A stretch of 38,410 nucleotides of DNA, from NCBI GenBank assembly GCA_937872925.1, contig CALMUT010000100.1, forward strand, positions 1 to 38,410. Reading direction: 5' to 3'. Position 1 is the stretch's first letter. Every line of letters begins with the position of its first letter. The position numbers and the translations under genes were made by a program. The notes below the pieces were generated by a model that was not told the origin of the DNA, did no database searches, and worked only from the letters and a program-made list of their open reading frames with translations. Shown here in pieces: positions 1-8,554 of this stretch. The DNA comes from an uncultured Myxococcales bacterium. Lineage in GTDB: Bacteria; Myxococcota_A; Polyangia; Polyangiales; Polyangiaceae.

Positions 1-1
1 C

Positions 2-289
2 GATGCCTGCCTCACCACGTGCAAAGTCGCGAGCTGCGGAGATGGCTTCGTCCAGAACGGCGTCGACGAGTGTGATGATGGCAACCTCATCAACACCGAT
101 GCCTGCCTCACCACGTGCAAAGTCGCGAGCTGCGGAGATGGCTTCGTCCAGGACGGCAGCGAGCAGTGCGATGATGGCAACCTCATCAACACCGACGGCT
201 GCCTCAGTTCGTGTCTGACCGCGGCTTGCGGAGACAACCACGTCCACGCGGGCGTTGAGGAGTGCGACGACGGCAACACGACCTCCGGA
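2..289 (+). repeat. 96-bp tandem coding repeat
   Basis: Units begin at 2, 98 and 194, an exact 96-bp period (32 codons). The first two units are almost identical at the DNA level across their first 53 bases, while the third has diverged at many positions. The array encodes the cysteine-rich modules of the truncated gene and may continue upstream of the window. Confidence 0.85.
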
Positions 290-322
290 GACGGTTGCGA
301 GTCGGACTGCACACTGCCATAG
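2..322 (+). CDS. Cysteine-rich repeat protein (DUF4215-like), 3' fragment
   Basis: The 5' end lies outside the window; 106 residues and a TAG stop are visible. The protein is built of 32-residue units with the pattern CGDG, a short spacer, ECDDGN, then DGC or DAC and a further Cys. This matches the Myxococcus cysteine-rich repeat family (DUF4215-like), found in secreted or cell-surface proteins of myxobacteria with disulfide-stabilised modules. Two full units and two partial ones can be read. The final unit (CGDNHV through the closing ESDCTLP) is more diverged. No sorting signal follows the last repeat, so anchoring, if any, must be N-terminal. Function beyond an extracellular structural or binding role cannot be told from this fragment. 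Confidence 0.85.
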   Translation, partial: DACLTTCKVASCGDGFVQNGVDECDDGNLINTDACLTTCKVASCGDGFVQDGSEQCDDGNLINTDGCLSSCLTAACGDNHVHAGVEECDDGNTTSGDGCESDCTLP

Positions 323-375
323 GACATCAGACGGGCCGGCGCCCTAAAGCCGCTTGTGCTCGTCGCGGAGCAACC

Positions 376-1164
376 TCAGAACGAGTAGCCCACTTGGGCA
401 ATGAAGCGCAGCGGAAAATCGAGCAGCGTGTCGCGATCGCCGCTGCGTGTTGAGCGCCGTGCAAACATGATTCCGCCGCCGAAACCCAGGACGACGCCGC
501 TGGACTTTCCGGGGCCGGAGAAAACCATCTGGCCGCCCAAGTCGACGCCGAATTGCAGCGTGCGCTCCTGTTCGTCGGTGTCGTCGTAGCGCACGAAGTC
601 GCCGATCAGCGTCGGACCGATATAGAATCCGGCGGCCTTCTCGTGACTGGTGTAGTAGCGCATGCCGACTTCAACCCCATAAGCCTCGAAGTCGTGCCAA
701 CACAGAATGCAGTCGGAGTTTTCGGAACGACCACTCGGCTTGGTGTCGGAGCGCCAGTAGTGGGGCGCGAAGACGATGGCGAGGTGTGCGACCGGCAAGT
801 ACTCGACATCCACGCTGTAACGCTGCAGCAGGAAGAGTGAGACGGGGTTGGCCTTGACCACCCACTGAGGAAACGTAGGAGCGGGCGGAGGTTCCGGTGC
901 GGGGGGGTACGGCGGCGCGCCGGGCGGCGGATAACCGTGCGGTGGGTAGCCCGGTGGATGGCCGTACGGTGCGTAGCCGTACGGTGCGTAGCCTGGCGGA
1001 TACGCGGGCGCGGGCGTGGGCGTGGGCGCGGGCGTGGGCGTGGGCGTGGGCGTGGGCGCGGGCGCGGGCGTGGACGGTTCGGGGGCGGTTGGCGTAGGAG
1101 GGGGTTGCGCGGGGGGCGCGGGTCCGGCTGCTTGTGCCAACGTTAGAACCAGGGATAGCAGCAT
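376..1164 (-). CDS. Proline-rich exported protein with predicted outer-membrane beta-barrel
   Basis: The predicted product has 262 residues from the ATG at 1164. A TTG 25 codons upstream is possible but would put a long polar stretch before the signal peptide. Residues 1-14 form a short signal peptide ending near AQAAG. Residues 15 to about 105 are almost wholly Pro/Ala/Thr, then Pro/Tyr/Gly (PPGYAPYGYAPYG type), and would span the periplasm or bind peptidoglycan. The remainder has alternating hydrophobic and polar strands and ends in an aromatic residue (VGYSF), the usual beta-barrel C-terminal signature, so an outer-membrane barrel is inferred. A pair of cysteines (CILC) sits near its middle. 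The specific family is not recognised. It follows the cyclic-nucleotide-binding gene on the same strand after 235 nt. Confidence 0.75.
   Translation of the reverse strand: MLLSLVLTLAQAAGPAPPAQPPPTPTAPEPSTPAPAPTPTPTPTPAPTPTPAPAYPPGYAPYGYAPYGHPPGYPPHGYPPPGAPPYPPAPEPPPAPTFPQWVVKANPVSLFLLQRYSVDVEYLPVAHLAIVFAPHYWRSDTKPSGRSENSDCILCWHDFEAYGVEVGMRYYTSHEKAAGFYIGPTLIGDFVRYDDTDEQERTLQFGVDLGGQMVFSGPGKSSGVVLGFGGGIMFARRSTRSGDRDTLLDFPLRFIAQVGYSF
961..990. repeat. Two exact 15-bp tandem units
   Basis: The same 15-mer occurs at 961-975 and 976-990. On the minus strand it encodes a five-residue Tyr/Ala/Pro/Gly unit of the proline-rich region of the outer-membrane protein. Confidence 0.8.
1004..1073. repeat. 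Hexanucleotide microsatellite (GGGCGT/GGGCGC)n
   Basis: About eleven tandem GGGCGT or GGGCGC hexamers lie inside the outer-membrane protein gene and encode its alternating Thr-Pro/Ala-Pro tract on the minus strand. Gain or loss of a unit would preserve the reading frame and only change linker length. Confidence 0.85.
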
Positions 1165-1399
1165 GGCCCGGACTAAGCAGGTGACGTGCCACGAGCTTGC
1201 GGCCACGAACCCGGGGCTTTTCGCGGGATGACCCCGCAAGCCTGTGCTGGGCGGTCACACAGAATGTCGCACACCCGCGATGGGCAGTGCCGATTTGCAA
1301 CACCACGGCAGAGGAAAGCCGTTCGCGTGGAAGAGTTCCGCTCGCGCGGAGAGATGCCACCGACCCGTTCGCGTTGCTGGGGCCGTGGGACGGGCGCGT

Positions 1400-3067
1400 C
1401 TAGCTCGCTAGGATTTCCAGCAACGGCGGAACGCTGACGAGCAGTTCGTGGGCAGCCATGCGTTCGGCGAAGAGGATCAGCGCGCCATCTTCACCGGCAC
1501 GCGCGGTGGCTGGGGCGGTGCCGTGGCTCATCACCTCAGATGCGAACAAGAAGTCCCCCGGGCCGAGTTCATCCAGGCGCTGGCCTTCGGCGTCGACGAG
1601 CTCCACCGATCCGACTCCGACGATGTGCATGCCTGGAAGCTCGTGCCCCACTTCGACGAAGACGTCACCGGGGAGCAGACGCCGCACACTGCAGCGCTTC
1701 GTAACTTCGGCTCGCAAGCTGTCGTCCAGACGGTCACCGAGCGGTCCCATGGCTGCGCCCGCCAGTGCTTGGAAACGGTCGGCGACGGCGCGCAGTTCAT
1801 CGGCCACCCATGGACAGTCGCCCGTAGCTTCTTCGAGCGCCTCAGCATCCCAAACGGCGACGCGAGTGTCACTCTCCACAGCCACCACCCGCAACGCGAC
1901 TCCGCTTTGCATGGAGCCCGCCGTGAACACCACTTCGCCCTTGCCCGCATGCGCCGCGGCGGCGTCCGCAATTGCCGGCATGATGGCGACCCAGCCGTCT
2001 AACACCAGAGCGACGGCGAACTGATTGACCTCTTCGTCAATGTCGAGGACTTCGACGCGTGCGCGCGCCGCGAACGCTTGCTGCGCCTCCGGAGGCAGAT
2101 CCTCCAACCCAGCGACTTGTTCAAGGGGAACCCCCTCGACATTCGCCACGGCGTCCGCTTCTTCTTCGGCAACTGGGGGCGCTGAGGCCGGCGCAACCGG
2201 AGGCGCAGCTGGGGGCTCCGATGCGGGCGCGGCCGGGGCGACGACTGGAGGAAAGGATGCCGGTGGCGGCGCAGACGGCGGTGGTGGCACGTAGGACGGA
2301 GGCACCGGCGGCTCGGACGCCTCGAAGGAGGGAAGCGGCGGCGGCGCGGTTGCCGATTGGTCTGGCGGCGGCAGGAGATCTGAAGGAAACCGCGAGATTT
2401 CCGTTGGCGCGTCCACGTGGTCTTCGGGAGGCAGCGGCGGATCCACGATCAGATCCGAAACGCTGACCTGCGCGACGCTTCCGGGATCGGATTCGAGCTC
2501 TGAGGACATCACCGGCTCGGCATCGCTGTATGGGGCGGACGAAACCACCTGTGCGGATTCGATCGGCACCGCGGAGAGCGGCTCGTTCATGATGCTGGTG
2601 ATGGATTCCGCGGGGTGCCGCGGGGGCGGAGGCGAAGGCGGATCCCAAGGTGCAGCTACCGGAGCTTGCGAGAAAGGGTTGTTCTCGGGCAACACCGCTT
2701 GCTCAAAGGGATTGCTGGGTTCCGACGCCACTTCAGTGAGCTCGTCAAACTCAACGTCGATCGTAGCCCGTCCGACGGGTCCGTGACCACCGAGGAGCTC
2801 GTCAACGCTGTCCGCGGGCGACTGCGCTTCCTGGGTTCCCGCGGCCGCCTGGGCGAGCATGGCTTCGGTGAGGTCCGCGGCGACCCCGTTGAGTTCAGTC
2901 GCGCGCTGCGAGCGACCACTGGCGATAGCGGCGTCTACGGCGCGCCGCAGCCACACGATGGCATCGGCAACAGACCCACGCTTCCACTGCACCTGCGCCG
3001 TTTGCAGGGCCCAAGCGACGTCGTCGTCATCTGTGTCGAGAGGCGCGGGAATGCCGTTTGCCATCAT
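1400..3067 (-). CDS. Proline-rich protein with C-terminal degenerate cyclic-nucleotide-binding-like domain
   Basis: The product has 555 residues. Residues 1-75 are helical and TPR-like (ALQTAQVQWKRGSVADAIVW). Residues about 115-300 form a long low-complexity Pro/Ala/Ser/Glu linker. About 310-440 is a folded region I cannot place. About 445-553 resembles the cyclic-nucleotide-binding (cNMP) fold: LLPGDVFVEVG, then MHIVGVGSVELVD, then LGPGDFLFASEVM. The usual phosphate-binding cassette (GE near its start, RxA near its end) is only partly kept (SEVM, then ATARA), so ligand binding is doubtful. Two adjacent ATGs (3067 and 3064) could start it. It lies 67 nt downstream of ftsK on the same strand. 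There is no signal peptide, so a cytoplasmic scaffold or regulatory role is inferred. Confidence 0.8.
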   Translation of the reverse strand: MMANGIPAPLDTDDDDVAWALQTAQVQWKRGSVADAIVWLRRAVDAAIASGRSQRATELNGVAADLTEAMLAQAAAGTQEAQSPADSVDELLGGHGPVGRATIDVEFDELTEVASEPSNPFEQAVLPENNPFSQAPVAAPWDPPSPPPPRHPAESITSIMNEPLSAVPIESAQVVSSAPYSDAEPVMSSELESDPGSVAQVSVSDLIVDPPLPPEDHVDAPTEISRFPSDLLPPPDQSATAPPPLPSFEASEPPVPPSYVPPPPSAPPPASFPPVVAPAAPASEPPAAPPVAPASAPPVAEEEADAVANVEGVPLEQVAGLEDLPPEAQQAFAARARVEVLDIDEEVNQFAVALVLDGWVAIMPAIADAAAAHAGKGEVVFTAGSMQSGVALRVVAVESDTRVAVWDAEALEEATGDCPWVADELRAVADRFQALAGAAMGPLGDRLDDSLRAEVTKRCSVRRLLPGDVFVEVGHELPGMHIVGVGSVELVDAEGQRLDELGPGDFLFASEVMSHGTAPATARAGEDGALILFAERMAAHELLVSVPPLLEILAS

Positions 3068-3079
3068 TCAACCGAGATC

Positions 3080-3085
3080 ATCATA
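3080..3085 (-). promoter_or_regulatory. Possible -10 element (TATGAT)
   Basis: TATGAT lies 12 nt upstream of the first ATG of the cNMP-binding-like gene, a 5 of 6 match to the sigma-70 -10 consensus. No convincing -35 is found at 16-18 nt, so this is weak. If real, the gene can be transcribed separately from ftsK with a leader of only a few bases. Confidence 0.25.
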
Positions 3086-3134
3086 GCGCGAGGTCACCTT
3101 GCCTGGCCCAAATCGAGCTTCGGTCGCTGCTGGC

Positions 3135-5768
3135 TTAGGAGGGAGGGGGCAGCAGTATTTCGCGGTCTTTCGCGCCATTGGGCGGTCCGACCATACCTTG
3201 CTTCTCCATCATCTCGACCATTTTGGCAGCGCGGTTGTAACCGATGGTCATTTTTCGCTGCAACCAGGAAGTCGAGCAGCGCTGAGTCTGGGCAACAATG
3301 GCCACTGCCTCGTCAAAACGGGCATCCACCGGTTCGTCGCTGTCGCCGTTTCCGGCGTCACCCTCGGGTTCGGCCAAAATGGCCTCGTGATACTGCGGCT
3401 TGCCCTGGCGGCGGAGGTGGTCTGTCAGGGCGGTGACCTCTTCCTCGCTCACGAAGGGGCATTGGACGCGGTGCGTATCGGTCGTGCCGTTGAGTTTGAC
3501 GAGCATGTCGCCCTTACCGAGGAGAAGCTCGGCGCCTTGGTCATCCAGGATGGTACGGCTGTCCACCTTCTGCGCGACCCGGAAGGCAATCCGCGAGGGA
3601 AAGTTCGCTTTGATCATCCCCGTGATGACGTCCACGCTTGGGCGTTGCGTGGCTAGGACGACGTGCATGCCTGCGGCGCGCGCCTTTTGCGCCAAGCGCG
3701 CGACCGAGGCCTCCACGTCCTTGCCTTGCTGCATCATCAGGTCGGCAAACTCGTCTACGACGATCACAATCGACGGCAACTTGCCGGGCAAGAGCCTGCC
3801 GTCGTCGCCATCCTTGGCGCGGGGAACGCTTACCAGCGCGCCATCGGGCGAGAGAGCTTCCACGTCCTTCGGCAGCGGGGCGGGGATCTCACCGGCGTGC
3901 ACGCGCTTGACCCAGGCGTTGTACGTCATGATGTTCTTGGTGCCCGCGTTGGCGAAGAGCTGGTAGCGGCGCTCCATTTCATCGACAGCCCAGCGCAGAG
4001 CAGTGGCCGCCTGTTTCATGTCGGTTACAACCGGCAAGAGCATGTGCGGGATCCCATCGAAGGGCGCCAGTTCGACGACCTTAGGATCGATCATGAGTAA
4101 GCGCAGCTCGTCCGGCGCGCGGCAGAAAAGCAAGCTCGAGAGCATCACGTTCAGCCCGACGCTCTTGCCCGCGCCCGTCGCACCCGCGACGATCACGTGG
4201 GGCATGCTGGCCAGATCTGCGTAGAAGGGCGCACCCACGATGTCACGCCCCAGCACCACCGGCAGCGGAGCCTTCTCGGAGAGCTTTGCGAAGCGCTTGT
4301 CCTCCACCAGCTCCCGCAAATTCACAGGTACACGCTCGTCGTTGGGTAGCTCAAAGCCGATCCGACTCTTGCCGGGGATCGGCGCGATGATCCGCACCGT
4401 ACGGCTGAGCCCCAAGGCCAAATCATCGCTCAAATTGGCGACCTTGCTCACTTTGGTGCCCGCCTCCGGCACAACCTCGAAGGTCGTCACAGTCGGCCCC
4501 GGATGGATCTCCTCAACGCGACCGTGCACACCATAGTCGGCGAGAGTCTTCTCCAACAGCGTGGCCTGCATCAGTAGCGCGTCGCGGTCCACGCTATCTA
4601 GAGACTCCGCCGCTGGCTCGAGGAGCTCAGCGGATGGCAAAGCGAATTCGGCGCGGGGTTTCCGGCGCGGGGCATCTCGCTCCACCGCGCGGGCGGGCAG
4701 AGTGTCCACAATCGTCGGGCCGAGGTCTTTGACCGGCTTGCCCTTGGGCTTCTTGACTGCGCTCACCGGCGGTGGAGCGGCTGACTGCTCGACCAAGAGC
4801 TCACTCAGTTCCGCGGATGGCGTGCGTTCGGCAGCTGGCTCGGTTTCCGGATCGGCTGCCAGCGCTGCCGCCTCGGGCACGGCCGGGGCGGAGGGCGTGT
4901 CCGTGGCGCTGAACAGTGCCATGTCCAAGCCGTCACGATCCGGCGTGTCACCACTGAGCGCATTAGACACCGCCAAGGGCGGCGTCCCGGTCATGTCCAG
5001 GGGGATCCAGTCGCCGTCGTCCTCCGCAAGCTGTGCAATTATGGCTTCGTCACTCGGCCGCGTTTCGATATGCGGCGCATTCGCGAGCGCTTCTGCGGAG
5101 CGCTGCTCCTTGCGCAGCTCCCGGGCCTCCAGCCATGCGTGGCCGGCCCGGCCCGAGGCCGTGCGCGCGCGGCCGAATAGCGTATTGGCCATGACCCAGG
5201 CGCGTTGGCATACGCCAATGAAGGAAAAGCTGGCGCGTCCGATCAGGATGAGGCCGACAACGGTGCCACCGACCAGGAAGGAGCCCACTGTGGAGAACAT
5301 GCCCCGCATGAGCTCTCCGAAAAGCAGCCCAACGTTTCCGCCAGCGGGCAGGCCGCCGAAGGAGTGCGCGGACGAGAAGGCGATATGGACCAGTGAGGCG
5401 AGGATGATGCCGCACACCAGATCCCCCGCCAGGCGGTATCCGAAGGTGCCCACCGGTCGGCCGCGAAACAGGGGTGCCCCCACCAGACACAGCTCAAGGG
5501 GTGCCAGCCAGGCAACCCAGCCAAAGCCCTGGGCCAGGAAGCCAGCCGTCAGTGACCCCACCGGGCCGACCCAGTCACTGCCTTGGACCGAAGGATCGTG
5601 GATATCGCGCCGCAAACTCGCCAAAGCCAGGCAAAAGAACGCGGAGAGGGCGAACAACAGCAAAGCGGCGGCTTCCCGCCCGCGCTTGCTGGAAATGGCC
5701 GTATCTGGTGCGGAAACCTCGGTCTCCGGACCACCGGCCGTCCGAGGTGTGAAGGGACGCGTGCCCAT
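3135..5768 (-). CDS. ftsK: DNA translocase FtsK
   Basis: The product has 877 residues and full FtsK/SpoIIIE architecture. It couples chromosome-dimer resolution and terminus segregation to septum closure by ATP-driven DNA pumping at the division site. Residues about 30-200 hold the four-helix membrane domain. Residues about 210-370 form an acidic, proline-containing linker. The alpha domain follows (YGVHGRVEEIHPGPTVT). The RecA-like motor has Walker A GATGAGKS near residue 528 and Walker B VVDEFADLMM near 670, with ATQRPSVDVITG following. The C-terminal 75 residues (DEAVAIVAQTQRCSTSWLQR) form the winged-helix gamma domain that reads orienting DNA motifs. All hallmarks are intact and the length is typical. 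The ATG at 5768 starts a cytosolic N-tail before the first membrane helix. Confidence 0.97.
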   Translation of the reverse strand: MGTRPFTPRTAGGPETEVSAPDTAISSKRGREAAALLLFALSAFFCLALASLRRDIHDPSVQGSDWVGPVGSLTAGFLAQGFGWVAWLAPLELCLVGAPLFRGRPVGTFGYRLAGDLVCGIILASLVHIAFSSAHSFGGLPAGGNVGLLFGELMRGMFSTVGSFLVGGTVVGLILIGRASFSFIGVCQRAWVMANTLFGRARTASGRAGHAWLEARELRKEQRSAEALANAPHIETRPSDEAIIAQLAEDDGDWIPLDMTGTPPLAVSNALSGDTPDRDGLDMALFSATDTPSAPAVPEAAALAADPETEPAAERTPSAELSELLVEQSAAPPPVSAVKKPKGKPVKDLGPTIVDTLPARAVERDAPRRKPRAEFALPSAELLEPAAESLDSVDRDALLMQATLLEKTLADYGVHGRVEEIHPGPTVTTFEVVPEAGTKVSKVANLSDDLALGLSRTVRIIAPIPGKSRIGFELPNDERVPVNLRELVEDKRFAKLSEKAPLPVVLGRDIVGAPFYADLASMPHVIVAGATGAGKSVGLNVMLSSLLFCRAPDELRLLMIDPKVVELAPFDGIPHMLLPVVTDMKQAATALRWAVDEMERRYQLFANAGTKNIMTYNAWVKRVHAGEIPAPLPKDVEALSPDGALVSVPRAKDGDDGRLLPGKLPSIVIVVDEFADLMMQQGKDVEASVARLAQKARAAGMHVVLATQRPSVDVITGMIKANFPSRIAFRVAQKVDSRTILDDQGAELLLGKGDMLVKLNGTTDTHRVQCPFVSEEEVTALTDHLRRQGKPQYHEAILAEPEGDAGNGDSDEPVDARFDEAVAIVAQTQRCSTSWLQRKMTIGYNRAAKMVEMMEKQGMVGPPNGAKDREILLPPPS

Positions 5769-5875
5769 GTCCTACTTTTGACTACATCAATCTACGGACA
5801 CATCCAAGAAAGCGTCGATCTGCTCGGGATTGTCCGGCCTGACGGCCGGTACTGCAAAACTGCCCTGTCCTTCCC

Positions 5876-5905
5876 TTGAGCCTGAGCGAGTCTGGGGATT
5901 AGACT
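5876..5905 (+). promoter_or_regulatory. Candidate sigma-70-type promoter for the HEAT lipoprotein run
   Basis: TTGAGC (5876-5881) and TAGACT (5900-5905) are separated by 18 nt in the 172-bp divergent gap between ftsK and the lipoprotein gene. Each matches its consensus at 4 of 6 positions. Transcription would begin near 5912, about 30 nt before the ATG at 5941. It could drive the five-gene run that follows. Confidence 0.35.
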
Positions 5906-5940
5906 GCCCCCCTCTACCGAGGGAATCGCGGACGCACGGC

Positions 5941-7572
5941 ATGAAAAACACGCTGGGGTCGAAGGGAATGGCGGGGTCCGCACGGCGCGTGCTTGGCGCT
6001 GTAGCAATGGGCGTACTGCTTTCCAGCACGACCGTACTCACCGGATGTCGCACATCCACTGACGACATCGAACGCTGGACCAACACGGCACAAGGTCCGC
6101 GCAAGTTGGTCGCCGTCATCACCCACGACAAGTATCCACACGAGCTACGCGTCGAAGCCGCCATGGCGCTGGTGCGCATGAAGGCCCGCGGCGGCCGCGC
6201 CGTCGGTCTGCTGGGACAGGACGATCAGCCTGGATTGCTGTCCGCACTCGAAACGCTCGCGCCCGCTGAACGAGAAAAGATCGTTACGGACATGGTGCCC
6301 AAGCTCGAGGAGGCAATGAAAGCAGAGCCTCCCAAAGCCCAAGCCGGACAACCTGCACCACCAGACCCGTCCTTCCCCTTTAAGGATGCCGCTTACGCGA
6401 TCTTGACCCACGCAGATGGTTCTCTGGTGCAGTCCGAAGAGCTGCGCACGCGGATCCGCGCGGCGCTGACCTCTTGGAGCATGACGAACTTCGCGGAGCG
6501 CTTGGACGACTCCTCCCAACTCTACGGCATGGAGCAGGTGCTCAGAGATCTGGGGCCTCAGGGTGTGGCGGCACTACCGGAACAAATCGAGCCGAACGCC
6601 AAGAAGATCGACAAGATGGCCGACCTGATCGCGGAGCTGGGCGATGACGCCGCAAAGCTCGCGGCCAGTAAGCGACTGGTGCAAGTCGCCGCAGAAATCG
6701 ACTCAGAAAAGTGGGTAAAACAGAAGTCCCCACTGGTCGACGCGGCAAACAAAGCCTCGAAGCTCAGCCCGACGCCAGACCAATTCAAGGCCCAGCTCGA
6801 TCAATACCAAGAAGAAGAACTACTCCGCGTCTTCGCCTCCATGAAGAAGGTGGGCGGCGCTCCCGTCGTCGAGTTCCTTCTCAACTACGGCAAAGACAAG
6901 GACAAGCCCGAGAAGCGCCGAGCGTCTGCCTTGGCCTCCCTTGAGGGCAACCTCGACAAGAACAACGAAGCCCAGATCAAAGCTGTGCTGGACCTCGCCA
7001 GCGCCAAGGACACACCAGACACGTTGCGGGATGTTGCGCTGGGCCGAGTCGGCGAGTTGCCGCGCAAACAGGTGGCGACCCAGCTATTCGGTCTGTTCAA
7101 CAGCGACAATTGGAAGATCCGCTGGGTTGCCGCAGAACTCGTACTCAAAATGGGCGATACGAGCCACGTGGAAGAGTTCATGCGCAAGATTGCGGGCGCC
7201 CGCGGCATGGCCATCACCGAACCCCTACGCTACGGTGCGATCATTGGTGAGCTGAAGGGCAAGCAGAAGCCCGCGGACATCATCGACACCTTCATTCGAC
7301 CCGGCTGGTCCACAGAAGCTCGCATGAGCGCCCTGGGCTACTACTACGAGCACGGCAAGAAGGAGGAGCTGTCGAAGGTCACGCCTTACGAAAACGACCG
7401 CTCCCGCGCTCCGCGCTGCCTGGAAGATGCTTCCGATTGCGAGTGGAAGTGCGCGGTTGGAGAAGGAAAGAGTCAAGAACTCAAGGATGTGACCACCTTG
7501 GGCGAATTCGTGAGTTATTGCGTCAAGCCGGCGATGGAAAAGCGCTCGGCCGAAAAACCCAAGAAGAAGTGA
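5941..7572 (+). CDS. Predicted lipoprotein with HEAT-like helical repeats
   Basis: The product has 543 residues from the ATG at 5941; the open frame extends 37 codons upstream, but only this start places a lipoprotein signal correctly. Residues 17-35 are the hydrophobic segment, and the lipobox LTGC puts the lipidated cysteine at position 36. The mature part is alpha-helical with short repeated units (HELRVEAAMALVRMKARG; KIRWVAAELVLKMGD), typical of HEAT/armadillo-like repeats that act as protein-binding scaffolds. A cysteine pair lies near 490-505 (RCLEDASDCEWKC), and the C-terminus is basic. It should sit in the periplasm, anchored to the inner or outer membrane. No enzymatic motif is seen. 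It begins a run of five genes on this strand, with the FHA gene 25 nt downstream. Confidence 0.8.
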   Translation: MKNTLGSKGMAGSARRVLGAVAMGVLLSSTTVLTGCRTSTDDIERWTNTAQGPRKLVAVITHDKYPHELRVEAAMALVRMKARGGRAVGLLGQDDQPGLLSALETLAPAEREKIVTDMVPKLEEAMKAEPPKAQAGQPAPPDPSFPFKDAAYAILTHADGSLVQSEELRTRIRAALTSWSMTNFAERLDDSSQLYGMEQVLRDLGPQGVAALPEQIEPNAKKIDKMADLIAELGDDAAKLAASKRLVQVAAEIDSEKWVKQKSPLVDAANKASKLSPTPDQFKAQLDQYQEEELLRVFASMKKVGGAPVVEFLLNYGKDKDKPEKRRASALASLEGNLDKNNEAQIKAVLDLASAKDTPDTLRDVALGRVGELPRKQVATQLFGLFNSDNWKIRWVAAELVLKMGDTSHVEEFMRKIAGARGMAITEPLRYGAIIGELKGKQKPADIIDTFIRPGWSTEARMSALGYYYEHGKKEELSKVTPYENDRSRAPRCLEDASDCEWKCAVGEGKSQELKDVTTLGEFVSYCVKPAMEKRSAEKPKKK

Positions 7573-7597
7573 CCGACATTTCTACTGAGCTGAGCGG

Positions 7598-8491
7598 ATG
7601 ACTGACCCAAATAGGAAAGTTCCTCGTAACTTCCAATGTCGCGAGTCGCTGTGGATGAAGTTCGAGCAAATGGCGCGCGAACTTGAATGTTCTGTCGACT
7701 ACCTGATCAACGACGCCATGAAGCAGTACGCGCGTCAGCGCGGGTACAGCAGCACGGCACATCCAGCCGCTAGTGGCGGGCCACCCCCGATCCCGCCGGC
7801 CACCCACGGGGCGCCGCCGCCTCCGCCGCCGCCTCCCCCACCGCAGCAACATGGCGGGGGACATCAGGCGCGGAATATGACGCCGCCTCCACCCCGTGGT
7901 GGCAGCTCTGCGGCGCCGCCTCCGCCGCCGCCTCCGCCTCCGCCGCCGCCTCTTCCGCAGCAAAGCCACCGGGGCTCGTTCCCCTCTTCGCACGGTGCTC
8001 CCCCTCCGCCGCCGCCGCCCCAACACCACTCGCCGGCGCCGAGCGGCGGACGGCGCCCACCGCCGCCGCCGGCTCCTCGTAGCGTCCCCCCGCCAGCACC
8101 CCACGGCGGAGGCACGATGCAGATGCCGCCACGCGGCGGGCCGCCACCGCCCATGCCGCGGTCAGCCCCGCCGCCGCCTCCTCCTCCGCCCCAGCAGCAG
8201 CAATACGGCTCGGCGACGCTCAATATCTACTACGCAGGGGAACGCTTCCCCATCACGAAGGACCGATTCATCATCGGTCGCGGCAAACAGTCGAGCGATC
8301 TGACCATCAAGGATCCGAACGTTTCGCGCCAACACGCGATGATCGAGTTCCTGAATGGCCAGTACTACATCGTCGACATGGGATCGACGAACGGCGTGGA
8401 GTACTCCGGGCAGCGCGTACAGCGCAAAGTCGTCAATGAAGGCGACCTCTTCCGAGTCTGCGACCACGAGCTGCGCTTCTCATACCACTGA
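7598..8491 (+). CDS. Ribbon-helix-helix-like / polyproline / FHA-domain protein
   Basis: The product has 297 residues in three parts. Residues about 8-48 (FQCRESLWMKFEQMARELEC) resemble a ribbon-helix-helix or other small helical domain. Residues about 55-205 are a polyproline linker with runs of up to about ten prolines, mixed with Gly, His, Gln and Arg. Residues about 208-297 form a forkhead-associated (FHA) domain with the core motifs intact: IIGRG near 226, SRQH near 242 and STNG near 263. FHA domains bind phosphothreonine peptides, so the protein probably docks to a Ser/Thr kinase substrate, and such kinases are abundant in myxobacteria. There is no kinase domain here. The polyproline runs should need elongation factor P for translation. 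DNA binding by the N-terminus is possible but unproven. Confidence 0.85.
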   Translation: MTDPNRKVPRNFQCRESLWMKFEQMARELECSVDYLINDAMKQYARQRGYSSTAHPAASGGPPPIPPATHGAPPPPPPPPPPQQHGGGHQARNMTPPPPRGGSSAAPPPPPPPPPPPPLPQQSHRGSFPSSHGAPPPPPPPQHHSPAPSGGRRPPPPPAPRSVPPPAPHGGGTMQMPPRGGPPPPMPRSAPPPPPPPPQQQQYGSATLNIYYAGERFPITKDRFIIGRGKQSSDLTIKDPNVSRQHAMIEFLNGQYYIVDMGSTNGVEYSGQRVQRKVVNEGDLFRVCDHELRFSYH

Positions 8492-8518
8492 GTTTCCAGG
8501 CCTGCGCCGCCGCCAACT

Positions 8519-8547
8519 TTGCGCGAGCTGGGTTGGGCGGGTACGCT
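8519..8547 (+). promoter_or_regulatory. Candidate promoter giving a near-leaderless transcript
   Basis: TTGCGC (8519-8524) and TACGCT (8542-8547) are separated by 17 nt. The expected transcription start is close to the GTG at 8555. The TTG of an alternative longer start would fall inside the -35 box, and no Shine-Dalgarno sequence precedes the GTG, which favours the shorter start. Confidence 0.35.
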
Positions 8548-8554
8548 GCGATTT

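Noticed and set aside
4561..5781. Long plus-strand open frame (406 codons) opposite ftsK
   Set aside because: It lies fully antisense to a well-conserved ftsK, has low-complexity Ser/Ala/Arg content and no family signature; long antisense frames are expected at this GC content.
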